DNA of 64,000 nucleotides from JACQFK01 sp964619955 (GTDB lineage: Bacteria; Planctomycetota; MHYJ01; JACPRB01), in assembly GCA_964619955.1 (NCBI GenBank), contig CAZUJF010000001.1, positions 248,001 to 312,000 on the forward strand. Reading direction: 5' to 3'. Under the pieces are notes generated by a model, which worked only from the letters and a program-made list of their open reading frames with translations, did no database searches and had not been told where the DNA came from. Position 1 is the first letter of the stretch; each line of letters begins with the position of its first letter. The translations under genes and the position numbers were made by a program. Shown here in pieces: positions 29,605 through 38,861 of the stretch.

Positions 29605-32600
29605 ATGAAACGGATTGCAGCGATCGGGGCGGCGGGGCTGCTGGCGGGCCTCCTCCTCTGGAGTTTCAGACCAAGCCCCAAGCCGGCGGCGGTCCTTCCG
29701 CAGATCGAGATCCGGGGGGCGGCCCGGGCGCAGCAGGCCCCGGCTCAGGATCCCCAGGCGGCGGTGTTCCTCCAGGACCTGAAGTCCAAGAAAGAGAAGA
29801 TTCCCGCACCCCCTCCCGTGCGCTATCACGATGGAACGCGCGTGCGCGAGGTGTATTGGGCCTCCGACGAGGCGCAGGTGACCCTGAAGCCGGGCGCCAA
29901 GGCGGCGACGGCCGCGGCGGGTGCGGAAATCATCAAAGCGAGGGATGCCGAGGTGCTGCTCCGGAAGTCCTTCTCGGACCGCGCGGCGTTCACGGCCTGG
30001 GCGGGGGAGATGCAGCGCCGGGAGGGCGTAAACCGGGTCCAGCCGGTGTTCTACGCCACTGCCCAAGGACTGGCGGAGCGCCTTGAAGATCAACGTAGAG
30101 TCCTGTTCCCTCTGGTGGCGCTGACAACGCCCCGTGGCGTGGCTGGAGAGGTGCTTGCATCCCGTTATGGGGCGCGGGTAATCGAGAAGGTGGGTTATCT
30201 CCCAAATACTTATATTCTTGAGACGCAGGGTCCCTTCGAGGCGCTTGACCTCGCTGCCGTGCTACGGGAGCGTGAGGGCGTCTCGCTGGCGATTCCTCAA
30301 TTCGGACGTCGACCCTACAAGCTCGGACACCGGCTCTTCGCACCGAATGATCCGCTCTACGCCCCGCAGCAGTGGCACCTTAGGAATACCGGGCAATTTG
30401 GGGGGACAGCTGGTCAGGACGTGAATGTGGAACCTGCCTGGGACGTCACGCGGGGCGCCGGAGTGGTGATCTGCATCATTGATGACAGCGTCCAGTACAC
30501 CCATCCGGATTTGGCCGACAATTACCTGGCCGCTTTGGGTTTGGACATCAACGGCGGGGATACGGACCCGGCACCGGGGGCGGTGGACGACAATCACGGC
30601 ACGTCCGTGGCCGGCGTGGCCGCAGCACGGGGCAACAACGGTCTGGGTGTCTCAGGCGCGGCTCCAGACGCCTCCATCGCCGCCATCCGGTTGATTTCAA
30701 CCGCAATCCTTCCTGATTTTCAGATCGCCCAAGCCATGACTCATGAAAATGCCAATGTTCATATTAAGTCCAACAGTTGGGCATTCAGCATCAATGGGAA
30801 AGTCGATGATGTTGAAGATCATGTGTTGGATCTGGCGGCGATCGTCGACGGTGCGGTAAACGGTCGGGGGGGGAAGGGGGTCATCTATCTGTGGGCCGCA
30901 GGAAATTCCGCCGACATCCTGGATAATTGCAACTATGACGCCTATTGCACGAGGCGGCAGGTCATTGCTGTTGGCGCGGTGGGTCATACCGGGGTCAAGA
31001 GCAGCTACAGCGAACCCGGCGCGGCCCTTCTCGTCTGCGCCCCCTCCGGTAATAAGGGCTCTTCGGAACCCGGCTTCATCGGAATTGCAACTACGGATCG
31101 CGTGGGGTCTCAAGGGTACAATGCGGTGTCCAGCGCCCTGGGTGGGGATTACACCGTGGCGAACAACGACACGGGGTTCGGAGGCACTTCAAGCGCCACA
31201 CCGCTGGTCGCGGGAGTGGTGGGGCTCCTGTTGGCGGCAAACCCTGATCTGACCTGGCGAGACGTGCAACATGTGCTGGTCCGCACGGCACGGAAGAACG
31301 ACCTGGCCAGCCCCACCTGGTTTACCAACAACGGGGGGCTCGGGCGCCAGGTGAGTCCCTTTTACGGACACGGCGTGGTGGATGCGGGTGCAGGAGTCCT
31401 CCTGGCCCGTCGCACCGGCCTGGTGCCCCCTGAGCAGGTGCTCACGGTCTCCTCGGGTGCGCTTGGAATGAACATCCCGGATTCTCCTTCTGCTGGAGAG
31501 TATGGAGCTCCTGTAGCTAATTCGATCGGTGTGGTAGGCAATCTGAAGATCGATAATATCGAGATTGAATTCAGCGCCACACATCCCTACCGGGGCGACC
31601 TGCGCGTCCGCCTCACCTCGCCGGCCGGGTCGGTCATTACACTCGCGGATCGCCGAGGGGCGGACAACCTTGACAACTACTCGGCTTGGCAGTTCAAAAG
31701 CACTTTGAATTGGGGTGAGATGTCAGCGGGCACCTGGACCTTGTCGGTGGATGACGGGGATCCCGTGACTACGGGAACCTTCGACAGTTGGGCTCTGCGC
31801 ATTTACGGCGTGCCGCTGGACACCACGGTGCCGACGGCCGGCACCGTGAACGATGGGCCCGGCGCCGATGCCGCCGTCCTGATCCCCACCGCGTCGGTGA
31901 CCGCGAACTGGGCGGGATTCGCCGATGCGGAAAGCGGCGCCCTGGGTTATGAGGTCCAGCTGGAGCGCGTTTCCGACAACGCCGTCCTCCGTGCCTACCA
32001 GGGCGTGGGCAATGTCACGACCGCCACGCTGACGGGACTGAGCCTGGTCCCCGGGACGGCCTACCGGGTGCGCGTCCGTGCGAACAATTTCGAGGGGGGC
32101 ACCGTGGCCGCGGTGAGCAACGGCTTCACCTGCGCCATGCCGGCCAGCTCGATCAGCGCGACGCCGGCGATCGGGAACACCGGAAACATCGCGCTGAGCT
32201 GGACCGCTTCCGCGGATCTGCTCTCCATCAGCGGCTACACCTGGACCGTCGAGCGCAGGCTCAATGCCGGTGCGTTCGCCACGGTGGCCACGGGGCTGGC
32301 GACCATCGGACATAACGACAGCGGCCTCCCGGAAGGGCTCTACACCTACCGGGTCTTCGCCGTGGACGCCGCCGGACGCGCCGGGGCGCTCTCGGGGACC
32401 TCTTCCGCGACGGTCGACCTCACCGCTCCCGACACCACGATTACGCAGGCGCCGCCCAATCCCAGCGGCCTGACCACCGAGACGTTCCTCTTCACCAGCA
32501 GCGAGCTGGGATCGACCTTCGAATACAGCCTGGATGGGGGCGCTTTCGTCGCCGCCGGGGCGGGCTCGCAGGTCCTCGCAGGACTGACGCTGGGGGCGCA

Positions 32601-33648
32601 CACCTTCGCCGTGCGGGCCATCGATCCTGCGGGCAACGTGGATGCCAGCCCCGCCACGCATGCCTGGACCATCCTGCTCAATCCGGTGGACACCGCCGGG
32701 CCCTGGATGAACAACCTCGATCTGCCCTGGGCGGTGACCAATTGGACGATCAGCGCCGCCAATCTGCTGGTGGGCTGGGCGGTGGACGGAACCCCCGCTT
32801 CCGTTCCCGGCGGAGCGGCGCGGACCGGTCCCGCAAGCCTGAACTACAACAACGGGGGGACGTACGACAACGGCGCTGCCAATAGCGGCACCGCGACGTC
32901 GCCGGCGGTCAGCATCGTGGGGATGAGCTCCGCCACGTTCCGCTTCATGTGCAATTACCAGGTCGGCGACCCGGTCGACGTGCGCCGCGTGGAGGTGCTC
33001 AGCGCCCAGCCCCCCATCACCCTGAATCTGACGTCGGGGCTCTGCGGCACGTCCGGCGTCTGGCATGAACATGCGATCGCACTCAATCCGGTGACGATGC
33101 CCAGCGTGACCCTGCGCTTCTCCTTCATCGCGGATTCGCTGAACAACGCCTATGCCGGCTGGTTCATCGACGACGTCTCGATCAGCGACCTGCAGGTCAA
33201 CGCGCTGGCGCAGTTCGAAAGCGGCGCCTCGGTCGCGCTGCCGGTGGGGGCGACGAGTTCCACCGGCATGATCGAGTTCCGGAGCCAGATCGCCGCCGGC
33301 GTGGCGAATCCGGTCCGCCTGGAGGTCGAAATCGTGCCGGTGGCGTCCTCCTTCACCGGGACGCCCACCGCCACCTCCACCGCGGTCGGTGCGGGGACGG
33401 TGCTCGGGTTCGCGATCGCAGCGCCCGACGGGGCCTACAAGTGGCGCGCGCGCACGGTCAACGCGACCACGTCCGTCGCCTCGATGTGGGTGGATTACGG
33501 AACCAACGGCGGTTCGGCCACCGACTTCGCCGTCGCCGTTCCGGTGGCGGGGGGAGGCGGCGGCGGGGGCGGCTGCGGAGCCCTGGGCATCGAGGCGTTC
33601 CTGATCCCGCTTCTGGCGCTCGGGATCCGGCGGCGGCGAAAGGCATGA
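29605..33648 (+). CDS. Large secreted subtilase (S8) with P-domain, repeats and C-terminal sorting signal
   Basis: The 1347-residue protein starts with a signal sequence (MKRIAAIGAAGLLAGLLLW) after a strong AGAGAAGGAAA ribosome site. A propeptide-like region (about 70-230) is followed by the subtilase domain with D293, H331 and S529. Next come a proprotein-convertase P-domain (about 620-735), fibronectin-type and other beta modules (about 740-1300), and a Gly run with a single Cys, a hydrophobic stretch and RRRRK. That tail looks like a CTERM sorting and processing signal. The catalytic and P-domain part has clearly lower GC than the flanks, suggesting domain acquisition. It is followed by a strong terminator. 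Confidence 0.92.
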   Translation: MKRIAAIGAAGLLAGLLLWSFRPSPKPAAVLPQIEIRGAARAQQAPAQDPQAAVFLQDLKSKKEKIPAPPPVRYHDGTRVREVYWASDEAQVTLKPGAKAATAAAGAEIIKARDAEVLLRKSFSDRAAFTAWAGEMQRREGVNRVQPVFYATAQGLAERLEDQRRVLFPLVALTTPRGVAGEVLASRYGARVIEKVGYLPNTYILETQGPFEALDLAAVLREREGVSLAIPQFGRRPYKLGHRLFAPNDPLYAPQQWHLRNTGQFGGTAGQDVNVEPAWDVTRGAGVVICIIDDSVQYTHPDLADNYLAALGLDINGGDTDPAPGAVDDNHGTSVAGVAAARGNNGLGVSGAAPDASIAAIRLISTAILPDFQIAQAMTHENANVHIKSNSWAFSINGKVDDVEDHVLDLAAIVDGAVNGRGGKGVIYLWAAGNSADILDNCNYDAYCTRRQVIAVGAVGHTGVKSSYSEPGAALLVCAPSGNKGSSEPGFIGIATTDRVGSQGYNAVSSALGGDYTVANNDTGFGGTSSATPLVAGVVGLLLAANPDLTWRDVQHVLVRTARKNDLASPTWFTNNGGLGRQVSPFYGHGVVDAGAGVLLARRTGLVPPEQVLTVSSGALGMNIPDSPSAGEYGAPVANSIGVVGNLKIDNIEIEFSATHPYRGDLRVRLTSPAGSVITLADRRGADNLDNYSAWQFKSTLNWGEMSAGTWTLSVDDGDPVTTGTFDSWALRIYGVPLDTTVPTAGTVNDGPGADAAVLIPTASVTANWAGFADAESGALGYEVQLERVSDNAVLRAYQGVGNVTTATLTGLSLVPGTAYRVRVRANNFEGGTVAAVSNGFTCAMPASSISATPAIGNTGNIALSWTASADLLSISGYTWTVERRLNAGAFATVATGLATIGHNDSGLPEGLYTYRVFAVDAAGRAGALSGTSSATVDLTAPDTTITQAPPNPSGLTTETFLFTSSELGSTFEYSLDGGAFVAAGAGSQVLAGLTLGAHTFAVRAIDPAGNVDASPATHAWTILLNPVDTAGPWMNNLDLPWAVTNWTISAANLLVGWAVDGTPASVPGGAARTGPASLNYNNGGTYDNGAANSGTATSPAVSIVGMSSATFRFMCNYQVGDPVDVRRVEVLSAQPPITLNLTSGLCGTSGVWHEHAIALNPVTMPSVTLRFSFIADSLNNAYAGWFIDDVSISDLQVNALAQFESGASVALPVGATSSTGMIEFRSQIAAGVANPVRLEVEIVPVASSFTGTPTATSTAVGAGTVLGFAIAAPDGAYKWRARTVNATTSVASMWVDYGTNGGSATDFAVAVPVAGGGGGGGGCGALGIEAFLIPLLALGIRRRRKA

Positions 33649-33650
33649 AA

Positions 33651-33678
33651 AAACCCCCCGGGTTTCCCCGGGGGGTTT
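33651..33678. terminator. Strong bidirectional rho-independent terminator
   Basis: AAACCCCCCGGG at 33651-33662 pairs perfectly with CCCGGGGGGTTT at 33667-33678 around a TTTC loop. The A run on the left and T run on the right let it serve both the subtilase gene and the convergent YHS-like gene. It starts three bases after the subtilase stop. Confidence 0.85.
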
Positions 33679-33700
33679 CGGTTTCAATCGCGGGGGAGAA

Positions 33701-33976
33701 CTACTTCTTCTCCTTGAGCTCCGGGATGTTCTTGACGTACTTCTCGGGCTCCTTCTCGAACTTGCCCTTGCAGTTGCCGCAGCAGAACGCGATGACGTGA
33801 TCCTTGTACTTCGTGGTGCAGTCCGCCTTCACGTCCTTGTTCGCCACGGGACACTTCGCGTTGATCGGCTTGTCCTCGGACAGCGACAGGCTGCTCTTCG
33901 AGTCAAGCTTGGCTTCCGCACGAACGGAAGCCGTCGCCACCACGGCGAGCGCGAGAACCAGTGCAAATGCCTTCAT
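33701..33976 (-). CDS. Small secreted YHS-like metal-binding protein
   Basis: The 91-residue protein has a signal peptide (MKAFALVLALAVVATASVRAEA) and a Cys-rich core with C42 (KCPV), C53 and C65-C66-x2-C69 (FCCGNCKGKFEKEPEKY). This pattern is that of YHS/TRASH-type domains, which bind soft metals such as copper. It ends in a Lys-rich tail. It is monocistronic, ending at the shared terminator; an AGGAGA ribosome site lies upstream of the ATG at 33976. Confidence 0.8.
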   Translation of the reverse strand: MKAFALVLALAVVATASVRAEAKLDSKSSLSLSEDKPINAKCPVANKDVKADCTTKYKDHVIAFCCGNCKGKFEKEPEKYVKNIPELKEKK

Positions 33977-34096
33977 CAGGGTCTCCTCCCAATAAGATGC
34001 ACAGTATAACGTTCGGCTCCCGGGGTTCTATTCATTAAACGAATTCGTCCGATACCGCCCAGGGATGGGGGTGTATAGGAAGGACAGGAGGTCGAC

Positions 34097-37090
34097 ATGT
34101 GGGTCGCGGTCTGGCTGGCGGCGGTGGCGGGGCAGGAGATCCAGGTCCCCGAGGGCTGGACCGTGGAGCGCGCGGCGGGCGCGCCCCTGGTGGAACGCCC
34201 CGTCCTGGCCTCCTTCGACGAGCGCGGGCGCCTCTACGTGATCGATTCCGCGGGGGTGAATCTCAAGGGCTCGGACCTCGCGAAGGATCCGCCCCACCGG
34301 ATCCGGCGCCTCGAGGACACGGACGGCGACGGCCGCTTCGACCGCTCCGTCCTTTTCGCGGACAAGCTGGTCTTCCCCCAGGGGCTCCTCTGGCACGACG
34401 GGGCGCTCTACACGACCTCGCCGCCGGGCTTCTGGAAGCTGGAGGACACGGACGGCGACGGGGTCTGCGACCGCCGCACGGAACTGCTGACGGGATTCGC
34501 CAACACGGGCGTCGCCGACGATGCGCACGGCGCCTGCCTGGGACCCGACGGGCGGATCTATTTCCTGCCCGGCCGCATGGCGCACAAGCTGCGCACGCCG
34601 GACGGAAAGCTCCTCAAGCAGGCCACGGGGCCCTGGCTGATGCGGATGCGGCCCGACGGAAGCGACATCGAGATCGTCTCCGGCAGCCAGGGAAATCCGG
34701 TGGAGGTCGACTGGCGCCCGGAAGGGGATTTCTTCATCTCCGGCACCTTCTGGGCCCCGGATTCCTTCGGCGGCGGCCTGCGCGACGCCTTGATCCACGG
34801 CGTCGAGGGCGGGGAGTATCCCGTGCGGGACCGCACCTACAACGACCGCAAACGCACGGGCGACCTGCTCCCGGTCCTGGTCCCGATGATCGCGACCGCC
34901 CCGTCCGGGATGCTGATCGCGCGCGGCGAGGGGCCGTTGCGTGGCGACCTGCTCTGCACCTACTTCAACACGCACCGCGTGCAGCGTCATGTCCTGGAGC
35001 GCGACGGCGCCACGTTCCGGGCGAAGACCGAGGACTTCGTCGTCTCCGCCCACCCGGATTTCCATCCCACGGACGTGCTGGAGGACGCCGACGGCAGTTT
35101 CCTCGTCGTCGATACGGGCGGCTGGTTCCGCATCGGATGCCCGACGTCTCAGGTGGCGAAGCCCGACGTGCTGGGCGCCATCTACCGGGTGCGACGCAAG
35201 GCGGCTGGAGCGGTCAGGGATGCCCGCGGCCTCGAGACGGGCTACGCGGATCCGGTGGCGCTCTTCGATGATCCCCGCTGGGCGGTGCGCGAGGAGGCCG
35301 TGCGCCTCGCCGCGAAACGGGGCGTTCGGGGCCTGGAGGCCGCGCTGAAGCAGGCCTCGCGGCAGGTGCGCCTCAACGCCGTCTGGGCGGCGTGCCGCAT
35401 CGAGGGCGGGGAGGCCCGGAGCCTCGTCCGGACGGCGCTTGCGGACGGCGATCCCGGCGTGCGGCAGGCGGCGGCCACCGCGGCGGGGCTGCATCGCGAT
35501 GCGCTCGCGGCGCCGGTTCTGGTCCGGCTGGTGACGAGCGACACCCCGGCGGTGCGCCGCGAAGCGGCAGGCGCCCTGGGGCGCTGCGGGCTCGGCACGG
35601 AGGCCCTGCTCGATTCCGTCCGCGCGGGATCCGACCGCTTCCTGGAACACGCCCTCATCTTCGCGCTGCTGCGGATCGGGGACCGGGAGGCCCTGCTGGC
35701 GGCTTTGAAAGACCCCTCGCCAGCGGTGCGTCGCGCCGCGCTCATCGCGCTGGACCAGATCGAACCTTCCCCGTTGAGCCCCGACCTCGTGTCGCCGCTG
35801 CTGGACCCGGTGGATGCCGCCCTGCAGCAGACCGCCTTCAAGGTGATCGCCTCGCGGCCGGCCTGGTCGCGGGAGATTCAAAGCCTGGCCCGCCAGTGGC
35901 TCGGGGAGGTCGACCTGGATCCGGCGCGGGCGGAGATCCTGCGCGGCGTCGTGGTCTCGTTTGCGAAGGAAGCCGGCTTCCAGGACCTGATCGCCGGGCT
36001 GCTCCGGGATCCGAAGACGCCCGTCTCCTCGAGGCTGATCCTCCTGGAGTCGATGCCCCGGACGTCCCTTGAACGCCTGCCGTCGACCTGGATCGCGGAG
36101 GCCCGCTGGTCGCTGGATCATCCCGACGTCCGCGTCCAGCGGCAGGCGGTGGCGGTGCTGCGGCAGTCCGGCGTCGCGGACTTCGACGTCCGCCTGCTGG
36201 ATCTGGCCCGCGATGAAACGCGGGCGCTGGAACTGAGGGTCGAGGCGCTGGGGGTCGCGGCGCCGCGCCTCCCGCGGCTGGAGGCGGGGCTCTTCGGATT
36301 CCTGCGGACGTCGCTCGACCGTGAGCGCCCCCCGCTGCAGCGGCTTTCCGCGGCCGAGGTCCTGGGCCGCTGCCCGCTGGACGACGCCCAGCTGGATCGC
36401 CTGAGCGCCGATTTGCCGGGAGCCGGGCCCCTGGAGCTGCCGCGGCTGGTGCCGGTCTACGAACGTGCGCGCAGTTCCGGACCGGGGAAGAAGCTCCTGG
36501 AGGCCCTCGAGAAGGCTCCGGCCCTCTCCAGCGTTCCTGCAGAAGCGCTCCGCCGCGTCGTGAAACCTCACGCCGATCTGAAGGACAAGGCTGCCGGCCT
36601 GCTGAAGCGTCTGGACGTGGACACGGAGGCGATGAAGAAACGGCTCGAGGAACTCGCGCCGGTCCTCACGGGCGGAGATGCCGTCCGGGGCAAGGAGGTC
36701 TTCTTCGGCCGGAAGGCGGGCTGCACGGCCTGCCACCGGGTCCAGGAGCAGGGCGCCAAGGTGGGGCCCGATCTGTCGAAGATCGGCTCCATCCGGCAGG
36801 GACGGGACCTGCTCGAAGCGATCGTCTTTCCCAGCGCCACGTTCGCCCGCGGATTCGAATCGGTGCTGATCCGGACCCGGGACGGCGCGGTGCACGACGG
36901 CATTCTTGCGCGCGAGACGCCCGAGGCGATCGTGCTCTTCGCGGCCGACCGCAGCGAGCGCCGCGTGCCGAAGGCCTCGATCGAGGAAATGAGGGAGAGC
37001 CGGGTCTCGGTGATGCCCCAGGGCCTGGACCTGCAGATCGGCGCGGAGGAGCTCCGGGACCTGATCGCCTGGCTGACGACTTTAAAATAG
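34097..37090 (+). CDS. PVC-type secreted beta-propeller, HEAT repeat and haem-binding (CxxCH) protein
   Basis: The 997-residue protein has a short signal peptide (MWVAVWLAAVAG). A membrane-bound-dehydrogenase type propeller (about 15-375) has calcium-like loops DTDGDGRFD and DTDGDGVCD. HEAT repeats follow (about 385-840), then a c-type cytochrome domain with C876-x2-C879-H880 (CTACH) and the family tail with PSATFARGFES. It is the standard three-part PVC architecture, likely an extracytoplasmic sugar or alcohol oxidase that feeds electrons through the haem. GGAGG precedes the ATG. A hairpin terminator follows directly. Confidence 0.93.
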   Translation: MWVAVWLAAVAGQEIQVPEGWTVERAAGAPLVERPVLASFDERGRLYVIDSAGVNLKGSDLAKDPPHRIRRLEDTDGDGRFDRSVLFADKLVFPQGLLWHDGALYTTSPPGFWKLEDTDGDGVCDRRTELLTGFANTGVADDAHGACLGPDGRIYFLPGRMAHKLRTPDGKLLKQATGPWLMRMRPDGSDIEIVSGSQGNPVEVDWRPEGDFFISGTFWAPDSFGGGLRDALIHGVEGGEYPVRDRTYNDRKRTGDLLPVLVPMIATAPSGMLIARGEGPLRGDLLCTYFNTHRVQRHVLERDGATFRAKTEDFVVSAHPDFHPTDVLEDADGSFLVVDTGGWFRIGCPTSQVAKPDVLGAIYRVRRKAAGAVRDARGLETGYADPVALFDDPRWAVREEAVRLAAKRGVRGLEAALKQASRQVRLNAVWAACRIEGGEARSLVRTALADGDPGVRQAAATAAGLHRDALAAPVLVRLVTSDTPAVRREAAGALGRCGLGTEALLDSVRAGSDRFLEHALIFALLRIGDREALLAALKDPSPAVRRAALIALDQIEPSPLSPDLVSPLLDPVDAALQQTAFKVIASRPAWSREIQSLARQWLGEVDLDPARAEILRGVVVSFAKEAGFQDLIAGLLRDPKTPVSSRLILLESMPRTSLERLPSTWIAEARWSLDHPDVRVQRQAVAVLRQSGVADFDVRLLDLARDETRALELRVEALGVAAPRLPRLEAGLFGFLRTSLDRERPPLQRLSAAEVLGRCPLDDAQLDRLSADLPGAGPLELPRLVPVYERARSSGPGKKLLEALEKAPALSSVPAEALRRVVKPHADLKDKAAGLLKRLDVDTEAMKKRLEELAPVLTGGDAVRGKEVFFGRKAGCTACHRVQEQGAKVGPDLSKIGSIRQGRDLLEAIVFPSATFARGFESVLIRTRDGAVHDGILARETPEAIVLFAADRSERRVPKASIEEMRESRVSVMPQGLDLQIGAEELRDLIAWLTTLK

Positions 37091-37093
37091 AAA

Positions 37094-37127
37094 GGCCCGC
37101 CGGACCCCCGGAGGGATCCGGCGGGCC
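37094..37127. terminator. Rho-independent terminator hairpin
   Basis: GGCCCGCCGGA at 37094-37104 pairs with TCCGGCGGGCC at 37117-37127 around a 12-base loop. It lies 3 bases after the PVC cytochrome gene and 10 bases from the end of the convergent beta-barrel gene, so it can serve both. The T run is short. Confidence 0.7.
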
Positions 37128-37137
37128 CTTGGAAAGC

Positions 37138-37905
37138 CTAGAACGTCCAGGTGATGGCCGCAAGGAAGCCGTAGGCGTCCAGCACGCTGAATTCGAAACG
37201 GCCGCGAACGGCGCCGGTTCCCACTTCTGCGCCCAGGAAGAAGCCGATCGGCAAATCGAATTCCGCTTCGAAATCGGCGTTCGCGTCGTCGTTCTCCCAA
37301 TCGGCGTTGTAGAGGCTGAACCGAAGGCCGCCATAGCCGCGAATGCCGTCCCGGAGGCGGTATCCCACCTCGCCCTGGATCCGGAACAGGAAGTAGAAAT
37401 AGGTCAGATCCTGGTTGTCATCGGCCTCCACCTCGGCCTCGGTGCCGGTCCGGAGCACGAAACCGCCCCCCACATCGAGATTGTTGATCTGCACCGCGAT
37501 GTTGGCCCCGGCTTCAAAGACCATGTGGTAGTCGAAGGTCGTGTCGAGCCAGCCGCCGGTATCCAATCCAAGGCGGGTGGCGATGTACTCCGGTCCGATG
37601 CCGGCAAAGAGGGTGATCGTCAGGTTCGGCCCGACCTGCACGTCATACGCACCCGTGAACAAGAGGGCGTTGTGCATGACCTGAGGGTCGTCGACGTTGT
37701 TTTCAAGGCCCGACGGGCTTGAATCCGTGATCTCCAGGTCGGCGCGCCAGGTTTCGACGCGGACACCGAACGAGAATCCCTTGAGCTTGTTGGCGCCCTG
37801 CACGGCGGGCTCGACCTCGGAAGTCCAGATGTCGGGGTAGCCCTGGGCCCAGGCGGCGCTCGTCGACAGGAGCGCGGCGGCGAGGGCGATCGAGAATCGC
37901 TTCAT
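37138..37905 (-). CDS. Putative outer-membrane beta-barrel protein
   Basis: The 255-residue protein begins with a signal peptide (MKRFSIALAAALLSTSAAWAQ); the start at 37905 is chosen for the AGGGGA ribosome site. The mature part is made of alternating amphipathic strands, ends in ITWTF with the terminal aromatic residue expected of barrel proteins, and contains repeated Gly-aromatic turns. This fits an 8- to 10-stranded outer-membrane barrel, but no family is recognised. It would support a Gram-negative envelope. It is monocistronic. Confidence 0.75.
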   Translation of the reverse strand: MKRFSIALAAALLSTSAAWAQGYPDIWTSEVEPAVQGANKLKGFSFGVRVETWRADLEITDSSPSGLENNVDDPQVMHNALLFTGAYDVQVGPNLTITLFAGIGPEYIATRLGLDTGGWLDTTFDYHMVFEAGANIAVQINNLDVGGGFVLRTGTEAEVEADDNQDLTYFYFLFRIQGEVGYRLRDGIRGYGGLRFSLYNADWENDDANADFEAEFDLPIGFFLGAEVGTGAVRGRFEFSVLDAYGFLAAITWTF

Positions 37906-38039
37906 CGGATGTTCCCCTTTCAAAATATTCCGAATCCCGGAATGCCGAAAGGATAGTCTGCCATGGACGTGGATGCAAGCATCCCTGTCGGGTTAGATTT
38001 TCACCCTGGAGGCCCACCCATGGGCAAAGGAGATCGATC

Positions 38040-38858
38040 ATGCACCGCCTGCTGCTGCTCGCCGCCGTCCTGCTGCCTCTTCAGGGGAAGGAAACGGATT
38101 ATGCGGAGGTGATGAAGAAGATCGCCGCGAAGTTCAAGGGGAAGGAGGGCGTCGTCCTTCATATCGGCGATTCCATCACGTACGCGAACCAGTATTCAGG
38201 CTGGCCGCGCTACGGGAAGGGCAAGACGCCCCAGGAGCAGGCCCTGGCGGCGTGGATGCACTGCGGCAAGGACAATGAAACGGACGGGCTGTGGCTCTGC
38301 CGGGTGGACCGCCCGGGCGGGCGTAGCGAGACCGCGGTGAGCGGCATCAAGAGTTTCGAATGGCTGGAGGGGGGCAAGGCGGGCATCCCGCCGCTCGCGG
38401 AAGTGGTGCGCAAGTACAATCCGCAGATCGCGATCGTGATGCTGGGGACGAACGACGTCAACGGCGGAAGGACCCCGGCGCAGTTCAAAGGGGACATGGG
38501 AAAGGTCGCGGGCGTCCTGCTCGCGAACGGCACGATCCCGGTGCTTTCGACGATTCCGCCCTGCCGGGGCAAAGACAACGAGGTCAAGGCGATGAACGCG
38601 GTGCTCTGGGAACTCCAGAAGGAGCTGAAAGTCCCGCTGATCGACTACCACGGCGAGATCGTGAAGCGGCGCCCGACGGACTGGCTGGGGACCCTGATCT
38701 CCGGCGACGGGGTGCACCCGACGGGGGACAACGCGGGGGCGGGACCCGGCAGCGAGCCCACGGAAGAGAATCTGAAAAACTCGGGGTACCTTCTGCGCGG
38801 CGTGCTCTCGGTGCGGAAGTTGGTCGAGGTCAAAATCCGGGTGCTCGACCGGAAATAG
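38040..38858 (+). CDS. Secreted SGNH/GDSL hydrolase
   Basis: The 272-residue protein has a signal peptide (MHRLLLLAAVLLPLQG) and an SGNH hydrolase core. Block I is GDSIT with S45, the GTNDV block III holds the oxyanion Asn, and block V gives D223 and H226 (GDGVHPT). It probably deacetylates or de-esterifies carbohydrates, as planctomycete relatives do. An inserted stretch with W and C residues (about 60-95) is unusual. AAAGGAG precedes the ATG, and a TTAGAT -10-like element lies at 37993-37998. Confidence 0.88.
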   Translation: MHRLLLLAAVLLPLQGKETDYAEVMKKIAAKFKGKEGVVLHIGDSITYANQYSGWPRYGKGKTPQEQALAAWMHCGKDNETDGLWLCRVDRPGGRSETAVSGIKSFEWLEGGKAGIPPLAEVVRKYNPQIAIVMLGTNDVNGGRTPAQFKGDMGKVAGVLLANGTIPVLSTIPPCRGKDNEVKAMNAVLWELQKELKVPLIDYHGEIVKRRPTDWLGTLISGDGVHPTGDNAGAGPGSEPTEENLKNSGYLLRGVLSVRKLVEVKIRVLDRK

Positions 38859-38861
38859 GGG

